Both the position numbers and the translations under genes were made by a program. A model generated the notes under the pieces. The model saw nothing but the letters and a program-made list of their open reading frames with translations, was not told the DNA's origin and did not search any database. Below, one piece after another: positions 1 through 10,156 of a DNA stretch of 33,761 bases. Source of the stretch: Perkinsus olseni (taxonomy: Eukaryota > Perkinsozoa > Perkinsida). The DNA is taken from NCBI GenBank assembly GCA_013115125.1, contig JABANN010000383.1, forward strand, positions 1-33,761, read 5' to 3'. The first letter of the stretch is position 1, and every line of letters starts with the position of its first letter.

Positions 1-1012
1 TTCGCCAGAAATGAACCGTTTACTCATTCTTCAGGTATGGGCCTTGCTGCATACCACCCTTCGAAACTTACTGACACCTCTCGAAGTCGTGGATCACGAC
101 TCTTCTCCTAGCGCCCTCGCCCTGTTTGTGTGTGCTTGAGATGTTCGACGAGCGGCTGCGTCAACAATCGACACAGTCTGTAACAGCTACGGGGGGGGAG
201 GTAGCCCGCCCTGTACTCGTAATCCGATCGCGTTAGGGCAAACTTATCTCAATGGACTATCGGATAATCACTATCTCGCACTTCAATCTTAGCGATTTCC
301 CCACACATGGAGTTTGAACGACTCTTGTCCAACTGAGAGCGATTAAACTCTCACTTAGTAGCCACGGGCACCCAAAATTGTCATCGGTAACTCATATGGG
401 TCTCTTAGACAAGTTATGGTTCCGTGATGTGGAGCCGTAACGGCGCAGCCGTTGCACGCATGACCCGATGGGGAGAGTGGACATTCAACGCAATATGTTC
501 TCACAAAGTAAGCTGAAGATCCCAACCCCAATGGGACTGCTCGACGATCTGGAGTACGAATGCACCAACGGCGTAGGTACCACCATTGAGTATGACGGGG
601 GTTCATACCAAGCCAGCGCGTTTCGGGGAACGCACGCATGCTCATACGCATGTCCAAACGCATGCCCAACGCTAGAGAACGCATGACTGCGCAGGATCCG
701 TAATCGCTTATAACTCCATAGCCATAGCGCTAATAGCTAGCTCAGGGTAATGAACCGAACCGGTAACTCCTCCCATACCTACTCTCCAAATTTCAGCCTC
801 ATACCTGCTGCGCACTAAAAATAAAGTAAATAATACCAAAAATCACGATTTGCTTCAACTGGTCTACGGGTCTTGCGGGGTCCGTGGGGTAACTTTCGCG
901 CTCGCCCGGGGGCCCCAACCCCCGGAGCGCGAAAGGGCGCCTTCGGCGTGCAATCAAGCTTTTGGCAAAGCAAGTTCGCGCCTGCACCTAGACCGCAAAG
1001 TCAGCGAACAGG
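1..1012. other. Intergenic, no gene recognised
   Basis: I see no protein or RNA gene that I can support. The open frames here are short, have no recognisable domain and overlap on both strands. A run of eight or more G lies near 191. The segment 900-960 is GC-rich with short inverted repeats. Confidence 0.5.
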
Positions 1013-1267
1013 CAATGTTGCGTACGTGTATTGCCTCCCAACCAAAGGCTTCCTCAAGGCGCAGAAATCCCTTAACTTGTGCGTGCCCCAGGGTAAGGGG
1101 TATAGCTCAGCGCAACTACAATTAATGGTGCAAGAATAGCCATTCTCAGCCTCTCACACCGAAATTCCATGACACAAAAGTAAGTAAGTTAGTGAATAAG
1201 GAAACTAGGCACACTGGTAACCTCAGAGTGACTTAGCCTAGATAGACACAATGTCTAACTACAGCCT
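1013..1267 (-). mobile_element. Broken LTR-retroelement fragment (LTR/leader region), reverse orientation
   Basis: Read on the minus strand, this stretch aligns over about 250 bp, at very roughly three quarters identity by eye, with 5558-5800. Shared blocks include the end motif AGGCTGTAGTTAG, a GGCTAAGTCACTCTGAG block, a GTGTGAGAGGCTGAGAATGG block and the AAGCCTTTGGTTGGGAG block. Only this terminal part is present, with no coding region. It is an old, broken, isolated piece (solo-LTR-like) of the same family as the element at 5558-6213. The inverted placement of the two pieces around the first P450 gene is noted as a finding. Confidence 0.6.
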
Positions 1268-1866
1268 GCAACAGAGGGCGAGTTTGTACGCGTGTACAGA
1301 GCGGGACAGTCTCCATTTAACCCACTGATGGAGCCTTGAAACTGTCATAATGACAGTGTCATTGTAGCATGAGTGAGCAACAGGAATCGCTTAAGGGATT
1401 TAATGTGAGAGTAGTTCGTATGGGCCTCTGAGATGCCTTCGTTGGCCGAATGTCTAGGAACTGAACAATATCTGAACGATATTTGGTAGAAGATCGGTAG
1501 AAGATTCCGCAGAGACGCTGGCGCTTGACACGCTGCGTGTCACTGGGCAGTGACCGCCGGTACTCAGAGAGGTGGCGACTAAACACTTCAGCGTCAGTTA
1601 TGTAGTACGTCAATGGGCCGCCATCCGCTGTCCCCCACTGTTATGGTGCGCCATGCGGCTGGCGCTCGCTGCCAATACTTGATCCCTTCTCGTGACTTCC
1701 CGTTCATGTACGACGAGTGCGGCAAATTCGCCCTGAGAATCTGAAATTCTCGGGGAAATTCTGAATTTCCCGTCTACCACGGGCTCTCCGCGAGTGAGAT
1801 TCCTCTGTTTGTTCATCCCTGTACGGACTCATGTAGGTTGAGTCATTCGACGTTTGCTTCCCTGTC
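1268..1866. other. Intergenic, rich in short perfect inverted repeats
   Basis: No gene is seen. Several near-perfect small palindromes occur: 1342-1356 (7-bp arms, 1-nt centre), 1350-1362, 1526-1542 (8-bp arms, 1-nt centre), 1735-1751 (6-bp arms) and 1753-1771 (8-bp arms, 3-nt loop). The last two lie just upstream of the first P450 start and could affect its 5' UTR. Confidence 0.5.
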
Positions 1867-4112
1867 ATGTCAAGGAACATCGACGTTCTCCTCAACATCG
1901 TCGGCAAGGTTGTATCAGCGGTCCGCTCTCGACCTGCCACCGGCCTTCTCACAGCTGTAGCGGTATTATCTCTCTATCAACTCACGAAGCACCGCAAGCG
2001 TAAAGCACCATCACTTTGTGCCACATTCGGCGGGCCTACAAGGGTAACCCTTGCTTATTTCGTTATGCGATCTGAATTCAGTGCCGCTGGCGCAGGACGT
2101 GTTCTTAGTTCTGCGGCACCCTGCTTGGATTCGTTCCGGAGTCAACACAGCGTAGTATTTCCACTCTAGAAATATTGGCCGACACCTACGGGGATACCTA
2201 CGCGATGAGGTAGTCCCTATTCACTGAGGGTTGATGTGGATTATTATTATCACCTCATTTGGAGTTCGCGATTCTTAGTTCTCTGTTTCAGAATGATCGG
2301 TCAAGACTGTCTTATTCTCACAGATGCGAAGTTGATTAGGGAAGTTCTCAGGAAGCGGCCTAATAGTTTCGTTAGGGCCTTCAATAAAGACAAATTATTG
2401 AGCTTCTCCGGTGTGCTGGCTACTGAAGGAGAGGAGTGGAAGCGACACAGGCGACTGGGGGCACCGGCTTTCAACGCAGCCAATGCAGCAACAATGGTTC
2501 CTGGAGACGCACTCGTCGCCAAGAGATTTGTAAGTTCACCCCGGGAGAAACGCATCCGTGACAATTCTGTAACCAATGGTTACTAATCATCAGGTACGAC
2601 AACTGCAGAAATCAGTCCGCCAGAATGACAATCGGATTGTCTGGGAGCCTAGGAAATTGTTCCTACCGGTTGTATTTGACTGCTTATGCATTTGTGTATT
2701 TGGAAAGGACTTTCGGCTTGTGAACCCCGACGGTGAGGACTTCACGTGGATTTGTCGCCCTCGGCTCCTTTTCGTGTTTGAGGCTGTTTGATTTTCCTTA
2801 TTTCAGACTTACCGATTCCTGATGGATCTCAAGGAATCACAGAAGCGATAGAGGACCTCACGAGCGGTGCGGATCATATCCTTACTCGTGTTGTCCACCC
2901 GGTCATGGCCCGAGATCGCTTCCCGTGGAATTTGCACCCGATGATAAAGAAAGTAGGAGTGGAAGTCTGCCGCGGTCGTCTCAATCCCACCTACTGTAGT
3001 TCCACTCTGGCCTCAAGCGCTTGAGCAAATTCGGTGAAGATCTTGCCACAGAGAGGAGGGCCGAGAAAGAATCAACAAGCCGAGTGGATCTCCTCAGCAA
3101 GCTTCTTCATTTGAACAAGGAGGATCTTCACGGGAATCTCGTGACGTAAGCTCTCAGCGGAAGTTCTGCTGCGAGACCGGTAGATTAAGCTTGACATCCG
3201 TTGTTGCAGATTTTTTGTCGCTGGTAGTGACACGACAGCTGTGAGCATGTCCTGGTGTCTCTACTACCTCTGTGTTTACCCTGATCTACAAACAAGAGCT
3301 CGAGTAGAAGTGGACTTACTCGGCCACGATCCGGAGACAAGCGAGGATCTTGACAACTTACCTTTCATTCAAAGCTGTCTCATAGAGTCCATAAGAGTAG
3401 TCAGTTATCTACAACTTTCTGCCGTGTCCTTGATCTACGATCAGCTACAACCTGCTTTCGTCGCGCTCGGGCACGAAGCCATAACTGAGGTGTCCGTCGG
3501 TGGGAAGAGAGTAGCACCGGGAACTAAGGTTGTCACTTTGCTGCGCAAGCATTTGCGGAGTAGCGCTGACGGAGGTAGCCTGTTCAAGTAAGTCTGTTGG
3601 CAGTTGCGGTCTAAAACGATCGACGAATTTCCACGAGTATTCTCCCGAGCTCATGATGGTTGAGGTCGATATGCGCTTGGATTCGAGACGCTGAATCTTA
3701 ATAATCGACGATTACTAATCGTGGTTCATATGCGACAGCCAATCTATGGGTCCACAGGCCCTACCTCTCGGCTCCCGTTGGGACAATTATTGAACGAAGT
3801 GACTTCGTCGAACTCTGGATCGAAGTTGCCTCTTCTCCTGCATGCTGGTTTCTTAGGCCCGATCGATGGCTCAGCCCTAACGGCTCCGTAGATCGAGCTC
3901 GTGTTCGAGACCTTTTAGCATTTGGCGCAGGTCCCAGGCAGTGCCCCGGAGTTGACACGAGTGTCACGACAGGCATTGTTCTGTTGGCCACGATACTGCG
4001 ACATTTCGAGGACATGAAGCACGAATCCAATATATCTGAAGTCACAAGAGAAACTACTGTCACTTCCTCGCCAGGAAATTTTGAAATTTCGATGTCTTCT
4101 AGGCAGATTTGA
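1867..4112 (+). CDS. Cytochrome P450, microsomal type (copy 1, intact)
   Basis: Predicted haem-thiolate monooxygenase of the ER membrane; substrate unknown. Nine exons join without a stop and with matching phase: 1867-2043, 2109-2209, 2292-2529, 2594-2753, 2807-2952, 3000-3145, 3210-3399, 3445-3587, 3857-4112. They encode 518 residues, a normal P450 length. The N-terminus has a hydrophobic anchor followed by a basic stretch (KHRKRK). The C-helix reads EEWKRHRR, the I-helix oxygen-binding motif AGSDTT, the K-helix ESIR (ExxR), the PERF-type motif KPDRW, and the haem loop FGAGPRQCPG with the cysteine ligand. All introns are GT-AG, 45-82 bp except the last (269 bp). An alternative last acceptor at 3757 would add 33 in-frame residues before KPDRW, but copy 2 supports 3857. 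The start is the first ATG before the anchor and aligns with copy 2. CYP family not assigned. Confidence 0.88.
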
Positions 4113-4521
4113 TCCTTGTCGTGCTGTTATTGTCGGAACAGTCCTCTCGGCTTCAAAGACACGACTTTATCTGGCGGTCGTTCGATATTGAAGTCTTAGT
4201 TTGTGGACTCCTACATCGTTTCGTAGCGTCTTGTCCTTTCGAAGATAGAATGCATTCTGCATTCTGTAATCCTCAAGTCGATCGATCTATCATTCCTACC
4301 ATGTAATCCGTTATAGAAAAACTAGATATGGATTTCTTCGTTGGGCTTCGATAGTGCTGATCGTTGACGTGAGAAGCCGCAAGCTGGGCAAGTCGTTCTC
4401 GGGAATGTTTTCCGATCGCGATAAGCTGTCATCATGCAACTCAGTCCGGCCGCTGGGCTATGGCCCGATTCTGTGGATTCCTGCTCCTGAAGAGTAGAGT
4501 GTTTTGTACCTCTCGAGTCGA

Positions 4522-4550
4522 GATTTCGATTCAGACTCCGAATCGAAATC
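4522..4550. repeat. Inverted repeat, 11-bp perfect arms, 7-nt loop
   Basis: GATTTCGATTC at 4522-4532 is exactly complementary to GAATCGAAATC at 4540-4550. It lies only 8 bp before the larger hairpin at 4558, forming a pair of adjacent stem-loops. Confidence 0.9.
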
Positions 4551-4557
4551 GGACTCC

Positions 4558-4594
4558 GCTAAAAACTTCTCCGAATTTCGGAGAAGTTTTTAGC
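4558..4594. repeat. 37-bp near-perfect palindrome, 18-bp arms, 1-nt centre
   Basis: The left arm GCTAAAAACTTCTCCGAA (4558-4575) is the exact reverse complement of 4577-4594, leaving one central T. It could form a strong hairpin or cruciform. It lies about 450 bp downstream of the P450 copy 1 stop, so a role as a 3'-end element is possible but not shown. Confidence 0.95.
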
Positions 4595-5557
4595 ATCGAA
4601 GTCGGATGATGTTGAGTGCAGTTGTGCCGGATATGAAGTTACGTCGTGAAACCTTCATGCAAAAAAACTCACATTTTTTCCCAGTTTGCGAGTTAAACTC
4701 ACTTGGCACTTGGCTTGAAGGCTAAAACTTCAAGCCTACTGGCAGCATTCAAGAATCCGCAGGACTTGCACTGCAAGTAACCACTGCGCAGTAGCTCAAA
4801 ACAACTGCCGGTTAAACTGGCCCAGTTGGCCGTACCACTTCCGAGCTCAGTATTGGAAACGCTGTGTTCTGAGAAAAACCGTTCTTTAGAACCTGACTGA
4901 CGAAAGAACTGATTCAGTTCAACTGAAGGATGCGGCGTCCCCGATGCTTGTCGGACGAGTCAGACTTGTCAAGCGGCTTGACAAGGCTCGACTCAAGTCT
5001 TTCACATAATGCAAAACTGTTTTGTCATAGCACCAGTATGTCGCTCGTTCACTGAACCATAACCCATGCCAACTTCCCTTGCTTCCACGGGGCGCCCTTA
5101 TTTCTGACTGAAGAATTCTTAAGCTTCAGTGGGAGCAACGAGGTTGAAGATTGAATTTTCAATCGCGTTGAGCGACTATAGATGCCATCTATTAGATGGC
5201 GCTAGGAGCTCGCTCCTCCTCACCTACCACTCAACCAACCTTGCGGTGGTGTTAACTAAGCCTGAGCACAAGAGTCAACACTTGTTCATACCAGACACAA
5301 ACCCTACAAGCCTTCCGTGCACGCGTGCCCACGGGTACGATACTTCACTGTGAAGTATCGAGGACCTCGATTGGAGGTGGCCGTTGAAGGACCGAAGGGA
5401 AGAACTAGTACATGTAGACAAATTTGAGTAATTTTCCATGTCACAGCAGTTTCTGGAGCCCTCAAACTCAATACTTGGGACTCAAAGTCATCAAAGGTGT
5501 GGTTGCTGGAGCTTCCAACTTGGAAGGTCGGGCTGCTGATATCACTGTCTCGGTTTT

Positions 5558-6213
5558 AGGCTGTAGTTAGGCCTTGTGTCTCTTCAGGCTAAGTCACTCT
5601 GAGTCCACCAGTGTGAGCCTAGCTTCCTTACTTACTATTAGGTGTGAGAGGCTGAGAATGGCTCTCCTTACACCATTGACTGTAGTTGCGCTGTCTCGCC
5701 ATTAGCTATGCTCTCTACACAGTTGCACGCATACGTTAAGAGGCTTTCTGCGCCTTGAAGAAGCCTTTGGTTGGGAGTCAGTACAGGCACGCAATATCTT
5801 GGTGCCCAGACCCAGGAACGACTCCCGGTAGTTCGACATTGTGTTCAACGACTTTGGTCTCGTTAACTGTGTTGTGATTCATGGCAGAAGTTGAGGAGCA
5901 GTCGAAGACGGTTGCGCCGTGCCCAACCTTCTCGGGTGATGATGGAAATCAGCCGGGTTCTCAACTTGACCCCTCTCTTGGGTTTGAAAGGTGGCACTCA
6001 AAGTTCTGCACATACTTGCAGCTCAAGGGCATCACTGATCCGGGTCCACAAGCTCCTGAGGGAGAACGAAACCGATTTGAGGCTAAGCGTGTGGATCACT
6101 TGAAGAACTTCCTCCGAGGGAGTGCATCCAACTTGGTATATGGCTTAAGTCATGCTGATCAGGGGTCGTACAATCGTATTCTGGCAGCATTGTGTGAGGC
6201 CTAACTACAGCCT
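5558..6213 (+). mobile_element. Broken LTR-retroelement 5' part: LTR/leader plus start of gag
   Basis: The first ~240 bp match the reverse complement of 1013-1267. A leader follows with a possible primer-binding-like stretch near 5800-5820 (TGGTGCCCAGACCCAGGAAC). From 5881 an open frame of 107 residues looks like the N-terminal part of a retrotransposon gag: an acidic start, then FERWHSKFCTYLQLKGI and a conserved-looking helix region near its end. The rest of gag and all of pol are absent, so it is a truncated remnant. Both ends carry a perfect 16-bp inverted repeat: AGGCTGTAGTTAGGCC at 5558-5573 and its complement at 6198-6213. Family: LTR retroelement, gypsy- or copia-like not resolved. Age looks moderate to old from divergence between the two pieces. 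Confidence 0.6.
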
Positions 6214-6653
6214 ATAACATCTCCGAGACCGCGTCTCGTAGGAGGAGGTCCAAAATGGCAACGAATGAGTAAGACTCGCTTAAGAGTCTCTCGAAACCGT
6301 CAAATCTCACGACTATACGGGCTCCCAAGCAACGAAACGGCTGGCTGTCAGCCGGTTAGCCGCTTGGGGGCCATTCAACAGCCGCCGCTCTTGAATGTAG
6401 ACAGCGTGAAGCGCGCGCTATTGCCCGTGCGCTGTCCCGTCGCAGGACTTGTTTGTCACCCACCACATAGTCTTAATGCTGGCTTCGCGACCGGTACCGG
6501 TCTCAGGAGCAGAGATGTACGCATCAAATACATTATATGGCATTGGTCTCCACGGCACGAATTCCTGATTCTGGGAGCGGAATTCTGGTCTCATGTGGTT
6601 GGCGAAGGAGTCTGGTTTCTGAGCCATTCGTTCCGCGACATCCCTCTATGAAC
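6214..6653. other. Intergenic, upstream of P450 copy 2
   Basis: No gene is supported. Small inverted repeats lie at 6224-6238 (6-bp arms) and 6272-6289 (6-bp arms). A 128-residue open frame at 6265-6651 has no recognisable motif and low-complexity junctions, so I leave it uncalled. Confidence 0.45.
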
Positions 6654-9356
6654 ATGTCAACGATCGTCGATGGTTGCTTCTCCTTCGTGAACCGGATGAC
6701 AGCTTGGGTGCGTTCCCGATCGTCAACCGGCCTTCTGGCCTCGGGAGTCGCAGCAGGGGCCGCAATGTGCCTCTACAAAGTCATCAAGGGACGCAGGCGC
6801 CGATCTTCCCTACTGAAGGCGCTCGGCGGAACCAGCGGCGTGAGTATAGCTAGCGATTGTGCATCCGACTTCGACGTGATTATGTCATTCGAGATCTCAA
6901 GAAGAGGAGCTCGGTCGGGACTCTCGCAAGAGAGTGCTGGTTGTTCTCGGAACTACTGTTTTCAGTTCACCCCCTACGGTAGGGGGTAGGGGGAGGGGCC
7001 CTACCTCGGATTCGTTCCAACATCGGCTGAGCACCTCTTCTATGCCCTAGATATCTTGGCTGACACGTACGGTGATATCTACGCGATCAAGTAATTCAGG
7101 TGTATTCCGTTCCAATGTGCAGCCTCACTGGTTGCCGACAACTTTACCTCAGACTTATGGGCCGAGAATCAGTCGCCTCATTCTTACATAAGGTCTTTCA
7201 ACAAAGATGAGATACTGCCCATCTCTGGTATCCTGACCTCGGCGGGAGAAGAGTGGAAACGCAACAGGAGGCTGAGCGCGCCGGCGTTTAACGAGCACAA
7301 CTCCGCAGGGATGGTTCAAGCAATGGCCGTCATGGCTAAAAGATTGGTGGGCTCTCAATGGTCGTCATATCCTAACAGCTAAGTCGCAGGTGCGGCAACT
7401 GCGGAAATTAGGCCGCCAGGGCGATGGTCGTATTGTTTGGGAACCCAGAGAATGGCTTACTCCATGTACTCTCGACTCCTTATGTCTCACTACATTCGGA
7501 ATGGATTTCTATTTCCTGAACCCTGATGGTGAGGATCGATTATGGAAACGTGGGAGTGTATGCTTGTGGATGCTTTGTTCAAACCTCGAACTTGTTGGTG
7601 CAGCCTTGCGGAGGCGCTCTCCTCAGGCGTCACGATAGCCGTCGGCACTAAGGAGATTGCTGAATCAATACGACACTTCCTGAAGGGCTCGACCTATGTA
7701 TTGGATCGCGTTATGTTCCCGTATATGACCCGCAATCGGTTCCCTTGGAATTTGAACCCGAGGATAAAGAAAGTGAGCCGCAATCAGCGAATCGACAGCC
7801 GCCGTCATTTTCCTCCATCCAGTTCTACTCGAGCATCGAGCGTTTGAAGAAGTTCGCTAACGACCTCGCTGTGCAAAGGAGGGAAGGGGGAGAATTGGGT
7901 CGAGCAGATCTCCTCGACAAGCTGCTCCAACTGGAGAAGAACGATCTCGAAGGGAATCTAGTGACGTAAAACGGTGTGTTTGTTAGAGCGCGGGTAACGC
8001 CTACTTAGTAGGGTGGTGTTCCGGAAGCTCTCGAATGGGATTGCGGGAATTCAGTTTTAGGACGGTCGCATCCCGCTTGTGGCCTTCGGACGTTCCGATC
8101 TCGAATAACGGGCTATAGTCGAGGGGACGAGCCATGCTCTTGAACTGACGGGCGTGTTCCCCAATTGTGTTGTAAACTGGTAGACTGGCTTACCAGTCAA
8201 TCAGTCCGATTCCCATCAAGGACAGTGCAAGGAAAGGTTCCCCGCGAAGGTTCCAGCTCTTCCATTGTCGCTAGTTTTTTCGATGACCTCGTAGAATCTC
8301 TGGATACGGTATCGTCAATACTCGTGCGAGAGGTGGGGATCGAGCTGTTTCGTAGGTTCATCATAGCCGGTAGTGAAACCACGTCCGTGAGCCTCTCCTG
8401 GTGCCTCTACTACTATCTCTCTATCCTGAAGCGCAAGCGAGAGCTCGAGCAGAGGTGGATAGCCTTGGTCGCGACCCGGAGACCAACGACGATCTCGAAG
8501 AACTGCCCTTCGTGGAAAGCTGCTTTCTCGAAGCGCTGCGCGTAGTGCGCTGCTCATTATCGCGTGGCCTCTGCTAGCCCAGTGATCAGATAATACAACC
8601 TCCGGTTACATTGCTTGCTCACATAACTACTGTCGAGGTCTCAGTGCATGGATACAAGCTGCCGGCAGGAACTCCGATTCTCGCTTCGACGCGCAAACAC
8701 ATGCGGAGCAACGCCGAGGGCGGCACCTTCTTCAAGTGAGTTGACCGAGAGCGTCACGCTGACACACCTTCAAGGATAGCGGAATGCCCATCCCGGTATG
8801 GGAGTCTGAGCCCCCTTGGGGCACAGACTAGAGTACAGACAGATTAGTAGTGGGGCACTTACAATTCTTGAACTGCCAATGCCGGATTGAAATGCTCCTT
8901 AAGGCGATGAACTCGTCGATATGATATCGACGATATCATGCCTGGCCGAAGTTCGTCCGCATACACAAGCGGGCCTGTCCGTATTGCTTTGACGACTTGT
9001 CTGTATAAGGAATTGTTCGCCCGTTGTTGTTTATCTCCGGCGTGTTCATCTTCCGCTACCTATCAGTCTCTTCTGAACCTATGAGGCGTCATCCTCTCAG
9101 GCCCGAGCGCTGGCTCAGCCCTGACGGCTCTGTGAACCAAGCGCGTGCTCGAGATCACATGGCCTTTGGTGGTGGTCCCCGACAATGTCTCGGTTCGAAG
9201 ATGGCTATCAAAGAAGGAACTCTTATCTTGGCAATGATTGTCCGTCATTTCGAAAATATTAAGCTGACTTGTGCAGCATCGGACGTCGAGATCAAAGCCA
9301 GGTTGACTCTTGGTCCAGCTAAGTTAGAGGTCTCGATGACCCAAAGGCAGACTTGA
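6654..9356 (+). pseudogene. Cytochrome P450 (copy 2), probably decayed
   Basis: Tandem paralogue of the gene at 1867-4112 with the same intron positions. Exons: 6654-6839 (anchor plus KGRRRRSS; an in-frame ATG also at 6648), 6990-7090, about 7123-7346, 7390-7549, 7627-7772, 7823-7965, 8356-8544, 8590-8735 and 9101-9356. Exons 2, 5 and 9 have exactly the lengths of copy 1 (101, 146 and 256 nt). Motifs present: EEWKRNRR, AGSETT, EALR, KPERW and haem loop FGGGPRQCLG. Two problems: exon 3 cannot be joined in phase and its first part is diverged, and exon 7 is 189 nt instead of 190 with a 1-nt frame change after the I-helix region near 8420. Intron 6 is enlarged to 390 bp (64 in copy 1). Either a young pseudogene or two assembly indels in a working gene. 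Confidence 0.7.
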
Positions 9357-9728
9357 ACTTTGTTAACATCATGGAAGGCTAGAGTCCAGCAGTCCAGAGG
9401 CGATTCCCTTCTCCAGCTCGCCGAACTTCGGAGGATCTAGTCTTCACAGCACTTTGCTGTCGTTGTTGTTGAACGACAGCAGAATCCTTTTCAGAGCAAA
9501 TAAGATATGACTTAACCTTGGCCGTTCCGGCTTCGTCGTCAAAATCGACGATACCTTGAAAATGCTTTCCATTTGAAACTACACGGTGCTTAGTTCAGTT
9601 CCACTGAGCTCCATGACTAGCAGACTATGAGCCTGAGAGCATTTGATTCACTGCTTATGATACCTTACACTAGGTGGTTGGAAATATCTCAGCTCTCGCT
9701 GGGTAGAATATGACAACTTCGGAATTAC
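9357..9728. other. Intergenic between P450 copy 2 and minisatellite
   Basis: No gene is seen. Contains further perfect hairpins: 9421-9431 (5-bp arms) and 9455-9481 (10-bp arms TGCTGTCGTT and AACGACAGCA around a 7-nt loop). Confidence 0.5.
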
Positions 9729-9969
9729 TCATGTCCGACTATCTATCACCCATCATTACTCATGTCCGACTATCTATCACCCATCATTACTCATGTANNN
9801 NNNNNNNNNNNNNNNNNNNNNNNNNNNNNNNNNNNNNNNNNNNNNNNNNNNNNNNNNNNNNNNNNNNNNNNNNNNNNNNNNNNNNNNNNNNNNNNTGACT
9901 ATCTATCACCCATCATTACTCATGTCCGACTATCTATCACCCATCATTACTCATGTCCGACTATCTATC
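9729..9969. repeat. 31-bp tandem repeat (minisatellite), interrupted by gap
   Basis: Unit TCATGTCCGACTATCTATCA followed by CCCATCATTAC. Copies start at 9729 and 9760, run into the gap, and continue on the far side to about 9969 with near-identical units. The unit length is not a multiple of three, so the open frames through it are not evidence of coding. The true copy number is unknown because the assembly is broken inside the array. Confidence 0.95.
9798..9895. other. Assembly gap, 98 N
   Basis: Run of 98 N inside the 31-bp tandem array. Matching repeat units on both sides suggest a collapsed or unspanned array of unknown true length. Confidence 0.99.
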
Positions 9970-10156
9970 TCTCACCATCGTCTCAGTGTGATGTAATGCG
10001 ATAATCTTTTGAGAGGTGGTCGCAAGACGACTACGAACATTTCTTGCATTTCGTGCATTTGTGCAAAATATGTCCGCTCGACTCCTCCGCCGAACCCAAT
10101 TGGTGAGCAGCCACTGACATCACTCTATCAGCTTTACTTGTTTCTTTTCTCTGGGC

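Larger units (their letters stand above)
4113..5557. other. 1.4-kb intergenic region dense in short inverted repeats
   Basis: No gene is recognised. The segment holds an unusual number of perfect hairpins: 4522-4550 (11-bp arms), 4558-4594 (18-bp arms), 4690-4700, 4712-4736 (9-bp arms), 4764-4778 (7-bp arms), 4783-4792, 4815-4827, 4906-4920, 4915-4925, 4965-4985 (10-bp arms, 1-nt centre), 5149-5164 (7-bp arms), 5184-5200 (7-bp arms), 5338-5360 (11-bp arms, 1-nt centre), 5359-5369 and 5512-5526 (7-bp arms). Loops are 0-7 nt. The sequences differ from each other, so this is not one dispersed family. Confidence 0.7.

Noticed and set aside
3758-3856. 33-residue insertion before the P450 KPDRW motif
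   Set aside because: It is open in frame, but the acceptor at 3856 gives the canonical FKPDRW join and the same exon length as copy 2; it is more likely intron.
9729-9969. Possible CRISPR-like array
   Set aside because: The 31-bp units are directly abutting with no spacers, and the genome is eukaryotic; it is a minisatellite.
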